Of a stretch of DNA of 64,000 bases, positions 34,987 to 45,225 are shown in pieces. Made by a program: the position numbers and the translations under genes. The DNA is from Winogradskyella eckloniae (GTDB lineage: Bacteria > Bacteroidota > Bacteroidia > Flavobacteriales > Flavobacteriaceae): positions 1 to 64,000 of the forward strand of contig NZ_JABRWP010000003.1 of NCBI RefSeq assembly GCF_013249045.1. Direction: 5' to 3'. A model generated the notes under the pieces. It was not told the DNA's origin, searched no databases, and worked only from the letters and a program-made list of their open reading frames with translations. Positions within the stretch are counted from its first letter, which is position 1. Every line of letters starts with the position of its first letter.

Positions 34987-35898
34987 ATGAATTTAAAAAG
35001 CTTTTTATGTATAGGAATAGGAGTCTTAGCGGCAAATACAATGTTTGCTCAAGCTAATATCCTAAACGCAAAAATACCAGAAGAAATTGGTATGAAAACT
35101 GAAGCGCAGTTACTTCTAGATAATGACAAGCCTTTAGAATATGGATATGTTGGTGATAGAGATATCTTGTTTTCTAAAATGACTTGGGAGAAGATTGTCT
35201 TAGACGAACGCGCTAACTTTCCGTTATATTTTCCAATTGAAGATAACTTAGGTGATGATAGAAAATCATTATTTAAAGTATTAATGTCTAATATTGAAGA
35301 TGGTACCATTCCTAAGGTATATGCAGATGCATATTTCACAGAAGAACGTACAATGGAAGACTTAGCACCTGCGTTAAGAACAGAATTTATTACGGATGAA
35401 GGTATTGAGTGGATGAACGCAGAAGGTATTTCTGATACCTCTCAAGTCCCAGAAGAGTATGTAATTCGTCGTGAAATTGGAGCCGCTGATATTAACTCTT
35501 ATTTAGTTAAAGGTTTATGGTATTTTGATAAACGTCAAGGTGAATTAAAGTATCGTATTTTAGCAATTGCTCCAGCAGCACCAGATGTTAACTTTATTGA
35601 TTCTGATGATGAAGCTAATAAAGAACCAATCGGATTATTTTGGGTATTTTTCCCAGAAATAAGAGATATTCTTCATGAAGCTAAAGCATTTAACAATAAA
35701 AATAGTGCTGTACCACTTTCATTCGATCACTTATTAAACAGTAGACGTTTTAGTGGTGTTATCTACAAAGAAGAAAATGTTTATGGTGATAGAGAAGTAA
35801 AAGAATATGTTGCAGAAAATGCATTAATGCAATTATTAGAATCTGAACGTATTAAGGACAAAATTAGAAATTTTGAACAAGATATGTGGAGCTACTAA
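34987..35898 (+). CDS. gldN: Gliding motility / T9SS ring protein GldN
   Basis: The 303-residue protein has a signal peptide (about 1-21, MFAQANIL cleavage region) and the GldN family body: MTWEKIVLDERANFPLYFP, RREIGAADINSYLVKGLWYF and KEPIGLFWVFFPEIRDILHE. It builds the periplasmic ring with GldK that touches GldM. It closes the gldKLMN unit and is followed by a strong hairpin terminator. Confidence 0.95.
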   Translation: MNLKSFLCIGIGVLAANTMFAQANILNAKIPEEIGMKTEAQLLLDNDKPLEYGYVGDRDILFSKMTWEKIVLDERANFPLYFPIEDNLGDDRKSLFKVLMSNIEDGTIPKVYADAYFTEERTMEDLAPALRTEFITDEGIEWMNAEGISDTSQVPEEYVIRREIGAADINSYLVKGLWYFDKRQGELKYRILAIAPAAPDVNFIDSDDEANKEPIGLFWVFFPEIRDILHEAKAFNNKNSAVPLSFDHLLNSRRFSGVIYKEENVYGDREVKEYVAENALMQLLESERIKDKIRNFEQDMWSY

Positions 35899-35920
35899 TT
35901 AGCCATAGCATAGATAATAT

Positions 35921-35953
35921 AAACGCTCACTTTTTAAGTGGGCGTTTTTTTTT
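35921..35953 (+). terminator. gldKLMN terminator
   Basis: AAACGCTCACT, loop TTTTA, AGTGGGCGTTT forms an 11-bp stem with one G-T pair and is followed by nine T residues on the plus strand, 23 bp past the gldN stop. Confidence 0.9.
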
Positions 35954-36013
35954 GTTTAATATTATTGTTAAGACTTCAGTTCTCTCAAGGTGGAATTATT
36001 TATTTTTACACTT

Positions 36014-37057
36014 ATGAAAGAACTAGATTATATCATAGTAGGCTGTGGCTTGGCGAGTATTGCATTTTGCGAAGCGTTACAAAAAAACAATAAACGTTTT
36101 CTTGTATTTGATGATGGCTCTCAAAAATCATCACGCGTAGCGGCAGGTTTATATAATCCAGTCATTTTAAAACGATTTTCAGAAGTTTGGAAAGCCAAGG
36201 AGCAGCTCAATATTGCAATGCCTTTTTATACAGCCATAGAAAACAAATTAGGCGTTACCATAGATTATAAACTTCGTATTTTAAGACGATTTACCTCAAT
36301 TGAAGAGCAGAATAAATGGTTTACAGCTAGTGATAAACCGAGTCTTGAAACATTTCTATCCACGCAATTGGTTAAAAATAATAATGAAAATATAGATGCA
36401 ACTTTAGGCTTTGGCGAGCTGTTACACGCAGGTCGAATAGATACGGAAACCTTAATACATACATATCAAAATTATTTGGTAAATAAACACTGTTTGCAAC
36501 ACGAAACGTTTAAGTATAATGATCTAGAGGTAAATTCGGATCATGTTATTTATAAAGATTTTAAGGCGAAACAGGTGGTGTTTGCAGAAGGCTTTGGTGT
36601 AAAACGCAATCCGTTTTTTAATGATATTCCCTTAACAGGTTCTAAAGGAGAACTGATAACTATAAAAGCGAAAGATTTAAAAATAAATTACGCCATAAAA
36701 TCTTCCGTTTTTATAATTCCGTTAGGTGGAGATTTATACAATGTAGGTGCTACATATAATAATGAAGACAAAACCAATACACCAACGCATAAAGCTAAAG
36801 AAGAACTTATAGTAAAATTAAAATCTTTTTTAATATGCGATTTTGAAATCGTTAATCATGTGGCAGGTATAAGGCCTACGGTTAAGGATAGACGACCAAT
36901 TGTAGGTAGGCATGCAGAACATAGTCGGTTATATATACTTAATGGATTGGGTACACGAGGTGTAATGATTGCGCCTTATGTAAGTCGTAAATTATATAAT
37001 TGTATAGAGCATAATGACGTCTTAGATGCTGAAATTGATGTAAGACGATTTCAATAA
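36014..37057 (+). CDS. FAD-dependent oxidoreductase of the DAO family
   Basis: I start at the ATG at 36,014 (MKELDYIIVGCGLASIAFCE), because the earlier ATG at 35,990 only adds eight hydrophobic residues before the FAD motif. The 347-residue protein has the dinucleotide-binding GCGLAS pattern at the start, SSRVAAGLYNPVILKRFSEV, and a C-terminal RPTVKDRRPIVGRHAE / LNGLGTRGVMIAPY segment, as in D-amino-acid-oxidase-type enzymes such as glycine oxidase or MnmC-like domains. The substrate is unknown. The gene stands alone after the gld terminator. Confidence 0.85.
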   Translation: MKELDYIIVGCGLASIAFCEALQKNNKRFLVFDDGSQKSSRVAAGLYNPVILKRFSEVWKAKEQLNIAMPFYTAIENKLGVTIDYKLRILRRFTSIEEQNKWFTASDKPSLETFLSTQLVKNNNENIDATLGFGELLHAGRIDTETLIHTYQNYLVNKHCLQHETFKYNDLEVNSDHVIYKDFKAKQVVFAEGFGVKRNPFFNDIPLTGSKGELITIKAKDLKINYAIKSSVFIIPLGGDLYNVGATYNNEDKTNTPTHKAKEELIVKLKSFLICDFEIVNHVAGIRPTVKDRRPIVGRHAEHSRLYILNGLGTRGVMIAPYVSRKLYNCIEHNDVLDAEIDVRRFQ

Positions 37058-37095
37058 CCACAAGAAAAAAGGTTATCGTAGCTAAGGTCGTTGTA

Positions 37096-37479
37096 CTAAA
37101 CGCCGTTTTTTTCTTTGTCGTAACTTATAAAAAAGTTGATCCAAATATTTCGAGAAAGCCTCATGATAATAGGCATTAAAACCACTAAAGTGACAATAAT
37201 AGCAATAAATGCCGTAATTATTGAAGTTGAAAAAATAGAATAGCTTATCACAAAGGCAGTTACAGCAAAAGCAACGGCTACAGCGTAACTTACATACATA
37301 GAACCGTAGAAAAATGAAGGTTCTATCTGGTATTTTGTTTTACAATGAGAACATGTATCATTCATTTTAATAATATCAGATAATACATATGGATTTTTGT
37401 TGACATACATGGATTCTTGATGACATTTAGGGCAGGCGCCAAAAAGAATACTATATAATTTCATTCCTTTTCTAATCAT
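37096..37479 (-). CDS. DUF983 family membrane protein with zinc ribbon
   Basis: The 127-residue protein has two CxxC pairs in the N-terminal half (GACPKCHQESM and DTCSHCKTKYQ), which likely bind zinc, and two transmembrane helices (about 62-82 and 86-108) in the C-terminal half. That layout is DUF983, a family of unknown function frequent in Bacteroidota and alphaproteobacteria. The start may instead be Met 6 (MKLYSILFG). It is divergent from the ABC-F gene. Confidence 0.85.
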   Translation of the reverse strand: MIRKGMKLYSILFGACPKCHQESMYVNKNPYVLSDIIKMNDTCSHCKTKYQIEPSFFYGSMYVSYAVAVAFAVTAFVISYSIFSTSIITAFIAIIVTLVVLMPIIMRLSRNIWINFFISYDKEKNGV

Positions 37480-37591
37480 AATTAAACCTTTACTTTTGCA
37501 GTTTTAAAAACAATACAAAGATAAAATATTAAAATTCTAGTATTGTAACAATTGTAACTTAAAAAGGTGCGCTGTCATATCCTAAAATCGT

Positions 37592-39496
37592 ATGTTAAAT
37601 ATCCACAATCTTTCTATCTCATTTCAAGGAGAATATCTTTTTGAAGAAATTACCTTTAAGCTAGGCCTAGGTGACCGTATCGGTTTAATTGGCAAAAATG
37701 GCGCAGGAAAATCCACAATGCTCAGAATATTGTCTAAAGAGCAAGAAGCGGATTCTGGGCAAATAGCTGCTGATAAGGATATGAAAATTGGTTTTTTAAA
37801 GCAGGACATCGATTTTGATTTAGGTAAAACAGTTTTAGAAGAATCGTATCAGGCATTTAAGGATATTAAAGCTTGTGAAGCGCAGCTTGAAAAAATAAAT
37901 ACCCAGTTAGCCGAAAGAACCGATTACGAAAGTGAATCCTATAATCAACTTATGATTGATTTAAATGATATTCAGCATCAGTACGAAATTTTAGGAGGCT
38001 ATAGTTACCAAGGTGAAACCGAAAAAATTCTTCAAGGCTTAGGATTTAAGCGAGACGATTTTGATAAGTTAACAGATACGTTTTCTGGTGGTTGGCGAAT
38101 GCGAATAGAATTGGCAAAATTGTTATTACAAAATAATGATTTATTACTATTAGATGAGCCTACAAACCACTTAGATATAGAATCGATTATTTGGTTAGAG
38201 AATTTTTTAAAAACCTATACAGGAGCTGTAGTTATTGTATCTCACGATAAAATGTTTTTAGATAATGTTACCAATAGAACGATTGAAATTTCTTTAGGAA
38301 GAATTTATGATTATAATAAGCCTTATACAAAGTTCTTAGCGTTACGAAAAGAAATGAAAGTTCAGCAATTAGCGGCTCAGAAAAACCAAGAGAAAAAAAT
38401 AGAGCAGACAGAAAAGCTAATAGAAAAATTTAGGGCTAAAGCGTCTAAAGCAACCATGGCGCAATCGCTTATTAAAAAGTTAGATAAGATTGATAGAATT
38501 GAAGTAGACGAGGATGATAATAGTGTTATGTCTCTTAATTTTCCGGTTTCCGTAACACCAGGTAAAATTGTTGTAGAATTAAACAATGTTTCTAAAAGTT
38601 ATGGCGATTTACAAGTTTTACATCATGTGAATTTAGCTGTACCAAGAGATATAAAAACGGCATTTGTTGGCCAGAATGGACAAGGGAAATCTACTCTAGC
38701 AAAGATCATTGTTGGAGAACTTGAGCATGAAGGCACTTTAAACCTTGGGCATAATGTGCAAATTGGATATTTTGCTCAAAATCAAGCAGAGTATTTAGAT
38801 GGAAATAAAACAGTTTTAGATACCATGATTGATGCTGCTAATGAAACCAATAGAAGTAAGGTAAGGGATATTTTAGGATCCTTTTTGTTTCGAGGAGAGG
38901 AAGCTGAAAAGTATGTAAGAGTGCTCTCTGGTGGTGAACGCAACCGTTTAGCATTGGCTAAATTATTATTACAACCATTAAATGTTTTAATAATGGATGA
39001 GCCGACCAATCACCTAGATATAAAATCTAAAAATGTTTTAAAAGAGGCATTAAAGAAATTTGAAGGCACTTTAATTTTGGTTTCTCACGATAGGGATTTT
39101 TTACAAGGACTTACAGATACGGTTTATGAGTTTAAAGATCAAAATATAAAAGAATATTTAGGAGATATTGATTTTTATTTAGAACAACGCAATCTAGAAA
39201 ATTTAAGAGAAGCAGAAAAGAGAACCGTCGTTGCTAATAAGCCTAAAGAAAGTAATAAGCAGAGTTACGAAGACCAAAAGAAGTTAAAATCTTTAAATAA
39301 TAAACTTAGCAATATCGAGTCTAAAATTAATCAACTAGAAAAAGACATTAAATCTGACGATGTAAAATTGGCTACAGATTATGACCAAACGGCTTCAGAT
39401 CCAAAGTTTTTTGATCGCTATCAAAAAAAGAAAAGAGATTTAGAAAAATTGATGGAAGATTGGGAGTCTGTTCAGTTAGCACTTGATCAATTTTAA
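37592..39496 (+). CDS. ABC-F family ATPase (ribosome-associated, Uup/EttA-like)
   Basis: The 634-residue soluble protein has two ABC domains and no membrane part. Domain 1 carries Walker A GLIGKNGAGKST (about 33-44), signature FSGGWRMR and Walker B LLLLDEPTNHLD; domain 2 carries FVGQNGQGKST (about 360), LSGGERNRLALAKLL and VLIMDEPTNHLDI. Between them is the charged arm linker (about 240-310, rich in Lys and Gln) that enters the ribosomal tRNA-exit site in this family. A helical C-terminal extension (about 560-634, coiled coil) suggests the Uup/YheS branch. The likely role is to rescue or regulate translating ribosomes. Confidence 0.92.
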   Translation: MLNIHNLSISFQGEYLFEEITFKLGLGDRIGLIGKNGAGKSTMLRILSKEQEADSGQIAADKDMKIGFLKQDIDFDLGKTVLEESYQAFKDIKACEAQLEKINTQLAERTDYESESYNQLMIDLNDIQHQYEILGGYSYQGETEKILQGLGFKRDDFDKLTDTFSGGWRMRIELAKLLLQNNDLLLLDEPTNHLDIESIIWLENFLKTYTGAVVIVSHDKMFLDNVTNRTIEISLGRIYDYNKPYTKFLALRKEMKVQQLAAQKNQEKKIEQTEKLIEKFRAKASKATMAQSLIKKLDKIDRIEVDEDDNSVMSLNFPVSVTPGKIVVELNNVSKSYGDLQVLHHVNLAVPRDIKTAFVGQNGQGKSTLAKIIVGELEHEGTLNLGHNVQIGYFAQNQAEYLDGNKTVLDTMIDAANETNRSKVRDILGSFLFRGEEAEKYVRVLSGGERNRLALAKLLLQPLNVLIMDEPTNHLDIKSKNVLKEALKKFEGTLILVSHDRDFLQGLTDTVYEFKDQNIKEYLGDIDFYLEQRNLENLREAEKRTVVANKPKESNKQSYEDQKKLKSLNNKLSNIESKINQLEKDIKSDDVKLATDYDQTASDPKFFDRYQKKKRDLEKLMEDWESVQLALDQF

Positions 39497-39541
39497 CGTA
39501 ACAATTAAGTTTTTTTTAACGGATAAGCATAGGTATATGGG

Positions 39542-39549
39542 TAAATTTG
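39542..39549 (+). promoter_or_regulatory. Candidate -7 box for the RND efflux operon
   Basis: TAAATTTG matches TAnnTTTG exactly and lies 21 bp before the ATG at 39,571. No clear TTTG -33 box is seen at the usual spacing, so confidence is low. Confidence 0.4.
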
Positions 39550-39570
39550 CAATTTACCGACCATCATATT

Positions 39571-40710
39571 ATGTTAAGAAAAATTATTTTATCTGTTATA
39601 GGCATTGCATTTCTTGTAGGTGCCTTCATTTATGCTAATTATTTAATTGATAATAAGCACAAACCGAAACCTGTTGTACCTAAAGTTGTTAAAACCGTCA
39701 TAGTAGATACCGTTAAAAATGGTATTGTTCCGGTTGTGATTTCTGCTAACGGAAATTTAAATAGTAAACAACGTGTAGAATTGTACTCTGAAGTACAAGG
39801 CATTTTTAAAACGGGTTCAAAATTATTTAAACCAGGACAAAAATTCACTAAAGGAGAGACACTTATTCGCTTAGACGCCTCTGAATATTATGCAAGCGTG
39901 CAATCTGCAAAAAGCGATTTATATAACAGTGTAGCTGCAATAATGCCAGATTTGCGATTGGATTTTACAGAAGTGTATCCTAAATGGCAAGCTTACTTAA
40001 ATGGTTTTGATTTAAATAAAACAACACCAAAACTGCCAGAGATGTCGGGAGAAAAGGAGAATTATTTTATCACAGGTCGTGGTATTGTTAGTGCCTATTA
40101 TAATGTAAAAAATTTAGAACAACGATTAACTAAATACAGAATTGCTGCACCTTTTACTGGTATTTTAACAGAAGCATTGGTTACGGAAGGAACTTTAATT
40201 AGAAGTGGTCAAAAATTAGGAGAGTTTATAGATCCTTCGGTTTACGAAATGGAAGTGGCTATAAGTAAGTCTTATGCCGATATTTTAAAGGAAGGTGAAA
40301 GTGTTAGTTTAACGAGTTTAGATAAGACTAAGGTTTATCAAGGAAAAGTCTCTCGTGTTAATGGTAGCATTGATGCCACCACCCAAACAATTACGGTATA
40401 CATTGAGGTAAAGCATCAAGATTTAAAAGAAGGCATGTATCTCGAAGCTAATTTAAATGCTGAAAACATTGAAAATGCTATAGAAATAGATAGAAACCTG
40501 TTATTAGATAGTCAAGAAATTTACGTTGTTAACGATAGTTTATTGGATGTCATTCCTGTGAAACCAGCGCATTTTTCTAGTGAATCGGTTGTTTTAAAGG
40601 AAGTGCCAAACGGAACGGTTATATTAAAAAAGTCTGTTCCTGGAGCCTATGCTGGTATGCATGTTAAAGGTGTAAAAAGTAATGTTTCAACAAATGATAC
40701 TATTCAATAA
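39571..40710 (+). CDS. RND efflux periplasmic adaptor (membrane fusion protein)
   Basis: The start chosen is ATG 39,571 (MLRKIILSVIGIAFLVGAFI); the upstream ATG at 39,547 overlaps the -7 box. The 379-residue protein has an N-terminal membrane anchor (about 4-22), a lipoyl/barrel-sandwich pair (GSKLFKPGQKFTKGETLIRL and RIAAPFTGILTEALVTEGTL) with a short helical hairpin, and a beta-barrel domain (KVSRVNGSIDATTQTITVYI). It bridges the inner-membrane pump to the outer-membrane channel. Its stop overlaps the permease start by one base (TAATG). Confidence 0.92.
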   Translation: MLRKIILSVIGIAFLVGAFIYANYLIDNKHKPKPVVPKVVKTVIVDTVKNGIVPVVISANGNLNSKQRVELYSEVQGIFKTGSKLFKPGQKFTKGETLIRLDASEYYASVQSAKSDLYNSVAAIMPDLRLDFTEVYPKWQAYLNGFDLNKTTPKLPEMSGEKENYFITGRGIVSAYYNVKNLEQRLTKYRIAAPFTGILTEALVTEGTLIRSGQKLGEFIDPSVYEMEVAISKSYADILKEGESVSLTSLDKTKVYQGKVSRVNGSIDATTQTITVYIEVKHQDLKEGMYLEANLNAENIENAIEIDRNLLLDSQEIYVVNDSLLDVIPVKPAHFSSESVVLKEVPNGTVILKKSVPGAYAGMHVKGVKSNVSTNDTIQ

Positions 40711-43700
40711 TGAGAAAAATAATTGAATATTTCATAAGATATCATGTCGCAGTAAATGTTTTAATAATAGCATTTATCATTTTTGGTGTAATTGGAGCTG
40801 TATCCTTAAAGTCGTCCTATTTTCCGCTTACCGAATCTAAAATTATTACCGTTGCTATTGCGTATCCAGGTGCATCGCCACAAGAGATAGAAGAAGGTAT
40901 TGTACTTCAAATCGAAGATAACCTTAAAGGCTTAAAAGGTGTTGATAGAGTAACATCTACATCTAGTGAAAATAGTGGAACTATTACAGTTGAGATTGAG
41001 AAAGGTGAGAGTTTAGATTTTATGCTACTAGAAGTGAAGAATGCTGTAGATCGCGTACCTTCATTTCCTACAGGCATGGAACCTTTAGTAGTGTCTAAAC
41101 AAGAAGCGGTTAGAGAAACCATATCATTTGCTATAAATGGAAAAGCCATACCGCTAAAAACTTTAAAAGAATTAGCAAGACAGGTTGAAACAGATTTACG
41201 TGCTATAGATGGGATTTCTCAAATTGAATTATCAGGATTTCCAGAAGAGGAAATTGAAATTGCAGTTAATGAGCTCGATTTATTGGCCTACGATTTAACC
41301 TTTACTGATGTTGCCAATGCAGTAAGTAATGCCAATATTTTGGTCACTGGTGGAAACGTAAAAACGGTAGCTGAAGAATATTTAATTAGAGCAAACAACA
41401 GACAATATTACGGTAAGGAACTTTTAAATATTATTGTAAGAGCGTCATCGGATGGTAAAGTCATTAGGTTAAAAGATGTTGCTGTGGTAAGAGACCGTTT
41501 TTCTGAAACGCCTAATGCTACATATTTTAATCAAAATTTAGCGGTAAATATTACGGTTACAAGTACTAATAACGAAGATTTAATTTCTTCAGCAGATAAC
41601 ATTAAAGCCTATATAGACGAGTATAATCAAAAGTATAATAATGTTAAATTAGAAGTTGTTAGTGATAGATCTATTACCTTAAATCAAAGAACAGATTTGT
41701 TAACAGAAAATGCCATTGTAGGTATGCTTCTGGTATTATTGTTTTTATCGATTTTCTTAAATACACGATTGGCATTATGGGTAGCTTTCGGTCTTCCAAT
41801 TTCATTTTTAGGAATGTTTATTTTTGCTGCGCAATTTGATGTTACCATCAATGTGTTGTCATTATTTGGGATGATTATCGTAATAGGAATCTTAGTTGAT
41901 GACGGTATTGTTATTGCAGAAAATATCTATCAGCATTACGAAAAAGGTAAAAAACCAATACAAGCGGCAATTGATGGAACATTAGAGGTAATTCCGCCAG
42001 TAGTTTCGGCTATTATAACAACGCTTTTAGCATTTTCTTTATTTTTCTTTTTAGATAGTAGAATAGGTGAGTTTTTTAGTGAAGTTGCAGTCATTGTTAT
42101 ATTAACATTGGTAGTTTCTTTAATAGAAGCATTGGTAATTTTACCAGCCCATTTGGCGCACTCTAAAGCCTTAAGAGTTCAGAAGGTAGATGAAAACCCT
42201 TCTAAGATAAAGCGCTTTTTCTCTTTTATGAGAGTGATTAATACTTTTGGAGACCGTTTAATGGCTTTTTTGAGAGATAAAATTTATACACCAATTTTCG
42301 ATCGTGTTCTTAAATATAAAATATTCTCTTTAGGTGTTTTTATTGCGCTATTGGTATTGACGTTTGGTTCACTTGGAGGTGGTGTAATTGGTGTGACGAT
42401 ATTCCCAAGAATTGCTAGTGATGCTGCAAACATAGAATTAGTAATGCCTGCTGGTACTAATGTTAAAATTACAGATTCTATCATTTCGTTAATTGAAGAA
42501 AAATCATTTATCGTCAACCAAGAACTTACAGAAAAGTACTTAAAAGGAACTGGAAAGCAATTGTTTGAAAATACAATTGTAGATATTAGCAGTAGCTCTA
42601 GTGCAAGATTAAGAATTAACCTGCTGCCAGGTGAGGAACGACCAGATGAGATAAAAGCAGATTTGGTAACTAACCGATTAGAAGAATTAGTTGGACCTGT
42701 AATAGGAACTGAGCGATTAATTTATGGTTCTGGAGGTAATTTTGGTGGTAGTCCGGTTTCTGTATCCTTACTGAGTAATAATATTGAAGAATTAAAAGCT
42801 TCAAAATTAGAGCTTAAAAAATATTTAGAATCTAATCCTTTACTTAAAGATATTGGAGATAACGATCCAGCAGGTATAAAAGAAATTCGGTTAGAACTTA
42901 AAGAAAGTGCTTATTTATTAGGTTTAGATTTAAGTACCGTAATGGCACAAGTACGAGCTGGTTTTTTTGGTGCGCAAGCGCAACGTTTTCAAAGAGGACA
43001 AGATGAAATTAAAGTTTGGGTACGTTACGATATTGAAAATAGAAGTTCTATCAACGATTTAGATGCTATGCGTATTGTAACACCAACGGGTGAACGCGTT
43101 ACGCTAAAAGATATTGCAGATTATAGTATTGCCAGAGGTGATGTTGCCATAAATCACTTAGAAGGTAAGCGAGAAATACAAGTGTATGCCGATTTAAAGG
43201 ATCCAAGTACGAGTAATACAGATATCATAGACGATATTAAAACATCGTTTATTCCACAATTACAATCTAAATACCCTTCTATTAATGCGTCTTATGAAGG
43301 TCAGAATAGAGAAAAAGATAAATTAACAGGATCTTTAGGCGTTGCAGGACCTATAATTCTGTTATTAATTTATATTACCATAGCTTTTACATTTAGAAGT
43401 TACTCTCAACCCTTTTTACTTATTTTATTAATTCCATTAAGCTTAACAGCAGTTGCTTGGGGACACTGGTTGTTAGGTTTTCAAGTTAATGTATTATCAC
43501 TTTTAGGTATTATTGCCTTAATAGGAATTATGGTAAATGATGGATTGGTTTTAATCGGTAAATTTAATAGTAACTTAAAAGAAGGAATGCCTTTTGAATT
43601 GGCATTGTCTGAAGCAGGAAAATCAAGATTTAGAGCTATTTTCCTAACCTCAGTAACTACTATTGCAGGTTTGGCGCCTCTATTATTAGAGAAAAGTAGA

Positions 43701-43907
43701 CAAGCTCAGTTTTTAAAACCAATGGCAATTTCAATTTCTTTTGGTATTGCTTATGCAACGATATTAACCTTATTAGTGTTGCCATTATTTTTGTCATTTA
43801 GTAACAGTATAAAAAAGAGTTTTAAGTGGTTAGCAACAGGTAATGAAGTTACAAAAGAGGAAGTAGAACGTGCAATTAAAGAACAAAATGAAGCTAATGA
43901 TCACTAA
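40710..43907 (+). CDS. RND efflux transporter permease (AcrB family)
   Basis: The 1065-residue inner-membrane pump has 12 transmembrane helices in the RND order and two large periplasmic loops. The proton-relay residues are visible in GIIVIGILVDDGIVIAENIY-type sequence (MIIVIGILVDDGIVIAENIY, TM4, about 392-411) with paired Asp; the second half has GIIALIGIMVNDGLVLIGKF. Porter-domain motifs such as YPGASPQEIEEGI and RAGFFGAQAQRFQRGQ are present. It expels lipophilic solutes with the adaptor and TolC-type protein encoded on either side. The 3' end overlaps the channel gene by 11 bases. Confidence 0.94.
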   Translation: MRKIIEYFIRYHVAVNVLIIAFIIFGVIGAVSLKSSYFPLTESKIITVAIAYPGASPQEIEEGIVLQIEDNLKGLKGVDRVTSTSSENSGTITVEIEKGESLDFMLLEVKNAVDRVPSFPTGMEPLVVSKQEAVRETISFAINGKAIPLKTLKELARQVETDLRAIDGISQIELSGFPEEEIEIAVNELDLLAYDLTFTDVANAVSNANILVTGGNVKTVAEEYLIRANNRQYYGKELLNIIVRASSDGKVIRLKDVAVVRDRFSETPNATYFNQNLAVNITVTSTNNEDLISSADNIKAYIDEYNQKYNNVKLEVVSDRSITLNQRTDLLTENAIVGMLLVLLFLSIFLNTRLALWVAFGLPISFLGMFIFAAQFDVTINVLSLFGMIIVIGILVDDGIVIAENIYQHYEKGKKPIQAAIDGTLEVIPPVVSAIITTLLAFSLFFFLDSRIGEFFSEVAVIVILTLVVSLIEALVILPAHLAHSKALRVQKVDENPSKIKRFFSFMRVINTFGDRLMAFLRDKIYTPIFDRVLKYKIFSLGVFIALLVLTFGSLGGGVIGVTIFPRIASDAANIELVMPAGTNVKITDSIISLIEEKSFIVNQELTEKYLKGTGKQLFENTIVDISSSSSARLRINLLPGEERPDEIKADLVTNRLEELVGPVIGTERLIYGSGGNFGGSPVSVSLLSNNIEELKASKLELKKYLESNPLLKDIGDNDPAGIKEIRLELKESAYLLGLDLSTVMAQVRAGFFGAQAQRFQRGQDEIKVWVRYDIENRSSINDLDAMRIVTPTGERVTLKDIADYSIARGDVAINHLEGKREIQVYADLKDPSTSNTDIIDDIKTSFIPQLQSKYPSINASYEGQNREKDKLTGSLGVAGPIILLLIYITIAFTFRSYSQPFLLILLIPLSLTAVAWGHWLLGFQVNVLSLLGIIALIGIMVNDGLVLIGKFNSNLKEGMPFELALSEAGKSRFRAIFLTSVTTIAGLAPLLLEKSRQAQFLKPMAISISFGIAYATILTLLVLPLFLSFSNSIKKSFKWLATGNEVTKEEVERAIKEQNEANDH

Positions 43908-45213
43908 GAGCAAACTTATTCTATTATTATTTGTGTGTAGTTTTTATAGTTATGCACAAAATGTATTAACAAAATCAGAAGCTATTTCTACGGCTTTAGA
44001 GCACAATTACGGTATACAAATAGCAAATAACGACGTCTTAGTTGCAGAGCAAAATCAAAGTATTCTTAATTCTGAATTTTTACCAACGCTTACGGCAAAT
44101 GCTGGTTCTAATTTTAACTTAGATAATACCGAAGCAGAATTTTCTAATGGAGAAACTACGATTTTAAATGGTGCAGAAAGCTCAAATTACAATGCAAGTG
44201 TGAGTTTAAACTACACCTTATTTGATGGTTTAGGCAGACGATATAATTATAAACGCTTAAAAGAACAGTACCAATTATCTGAATTACAAGCTCGAGAAAC
44301 CATAGAAAATACCATAATACAATTGTTTTCTGTGTATTATAATGTAGCACAATTAACAGATAATTTAAAAACTTTAGAGGAGACTTTAAACATTACAAGA
44401 GATAGATTGGTACGAGCCGAGTATCAGTTTGAATATGGTCAAAATACGAAGTTAGAAGTTCTCAATGCAGAAGTGGATATTAATAACGATAGTATTAATA
44501 TCATTAATATTAAGCAAGAGATAATAAATGCCAAACGTGATTTAAAATTGGTACTAGGCGAAATCTATACGAATGATTTTGACGTAGAAACCGACGTGCA
44601 GTTTACACTTCAATTTCAAAAAGATAGTTTATTTCAAAAAGCGTTAACAAGAAATGTGGCCTTACTGCAAACAGAAAAAAATATTGAAATATCTAAATTA
44701 GATATCAATTCAGAGAAATCTGCATACCTGCCAACACTAGGCTTAATAGGGTCTTATGGATGGAATAAAAACAATAATAATGCCGCATCATTTGTGTCCG
44801 TTTCAACAAATACAGGTTTATCAGGAGGACTTAGTTTAAGCTGGAATTTATTTGATGGAGGCGCAACAATTACAAGAGTAAGAAATGCAAAAGTTAATCT
44901 AGAAACGCAAAAGCTCCTTAAAGAAAATTTATTGCTAAGTATAGAAACGGATTTTAATAATGCTTGGGATAATTATCAGAATAAATTAGAGATTTATAAT
45001 ATTCAAGAAAAGAACATACAAACAGCTCAAAATAATTTTGAAAGAACACATGAGAAATTCAAAATTGGGCAAGTTAATTCAATTGAGTTTAGACAAGCAC
45101 AACTCAATTTGTTGAATGCAGAATTAAGTAGAAATCAAGCCAAATTTTCTGCTAAACTTTCTGAATTAGACGTCCTTCAATTAAGTGGAGAATTGTTAAA
45201 TGTTCAGTTCTAA
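43897..45213 (+). CDS. TolC-family outer-membrane efflux channel
   Basis: I use the ATG at 43,897, giving the signal peptide MITKSKLILLLFVCSFYSYA with cleavage before QN; the ATG at 43,870 lies deeper in the permease gene. The 438-residue protein has the duplicated outer-membrane factor pattern of helical hairpins: SEAISTALEHNYGIQIANND, LARGETIENT-like (LQARETIENTIIQLFSVYYN) and FERTHEKFKIGQVNSIEFRQ. It forms the trimeric exit duct for the RND pump. It ends 12 bp before the CPXCG frame. Confidence 0.92.
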   Translation: MITKSKLILLLFVCSFYSYAQNVLTKSEAISTALEHNYGIQIANNDVLVAEQNQSILNSEFLPTLTANAGSNFNLDNTEAEFSNGETTILNGAESSNYNASVSLNYTLFDGLGRRYNYKRLKEQYQLSELQARETIENTIIQLFSVYYNVAQLTDNLKTLEETLNITRDRLVRAEYQFEYGQNTKLEVLNAEVDINNDSINIINIKQEIINAKRDLKLVLGEIYTNDFDVETDVQFTLQFQKDSLFQKALTRNVALLQTEKNIEISKLDINSEKSAYLPTLGLIGSYGWNKNNNNAASFVSVSTNTGLSGGLSLSWNLFDGGATITRVRNAKVNLETQKLLKENLLLSIETDFNNAWDNYQNKLEIYNIQEKNIQTAQNNFERTHEKFKIGQVNSIEFRQAQLNLLNAELSRNQAKFSAKLSELDVLQLSGELLNVQF

Positions 45214-45225
45214 ATTACATAAAAA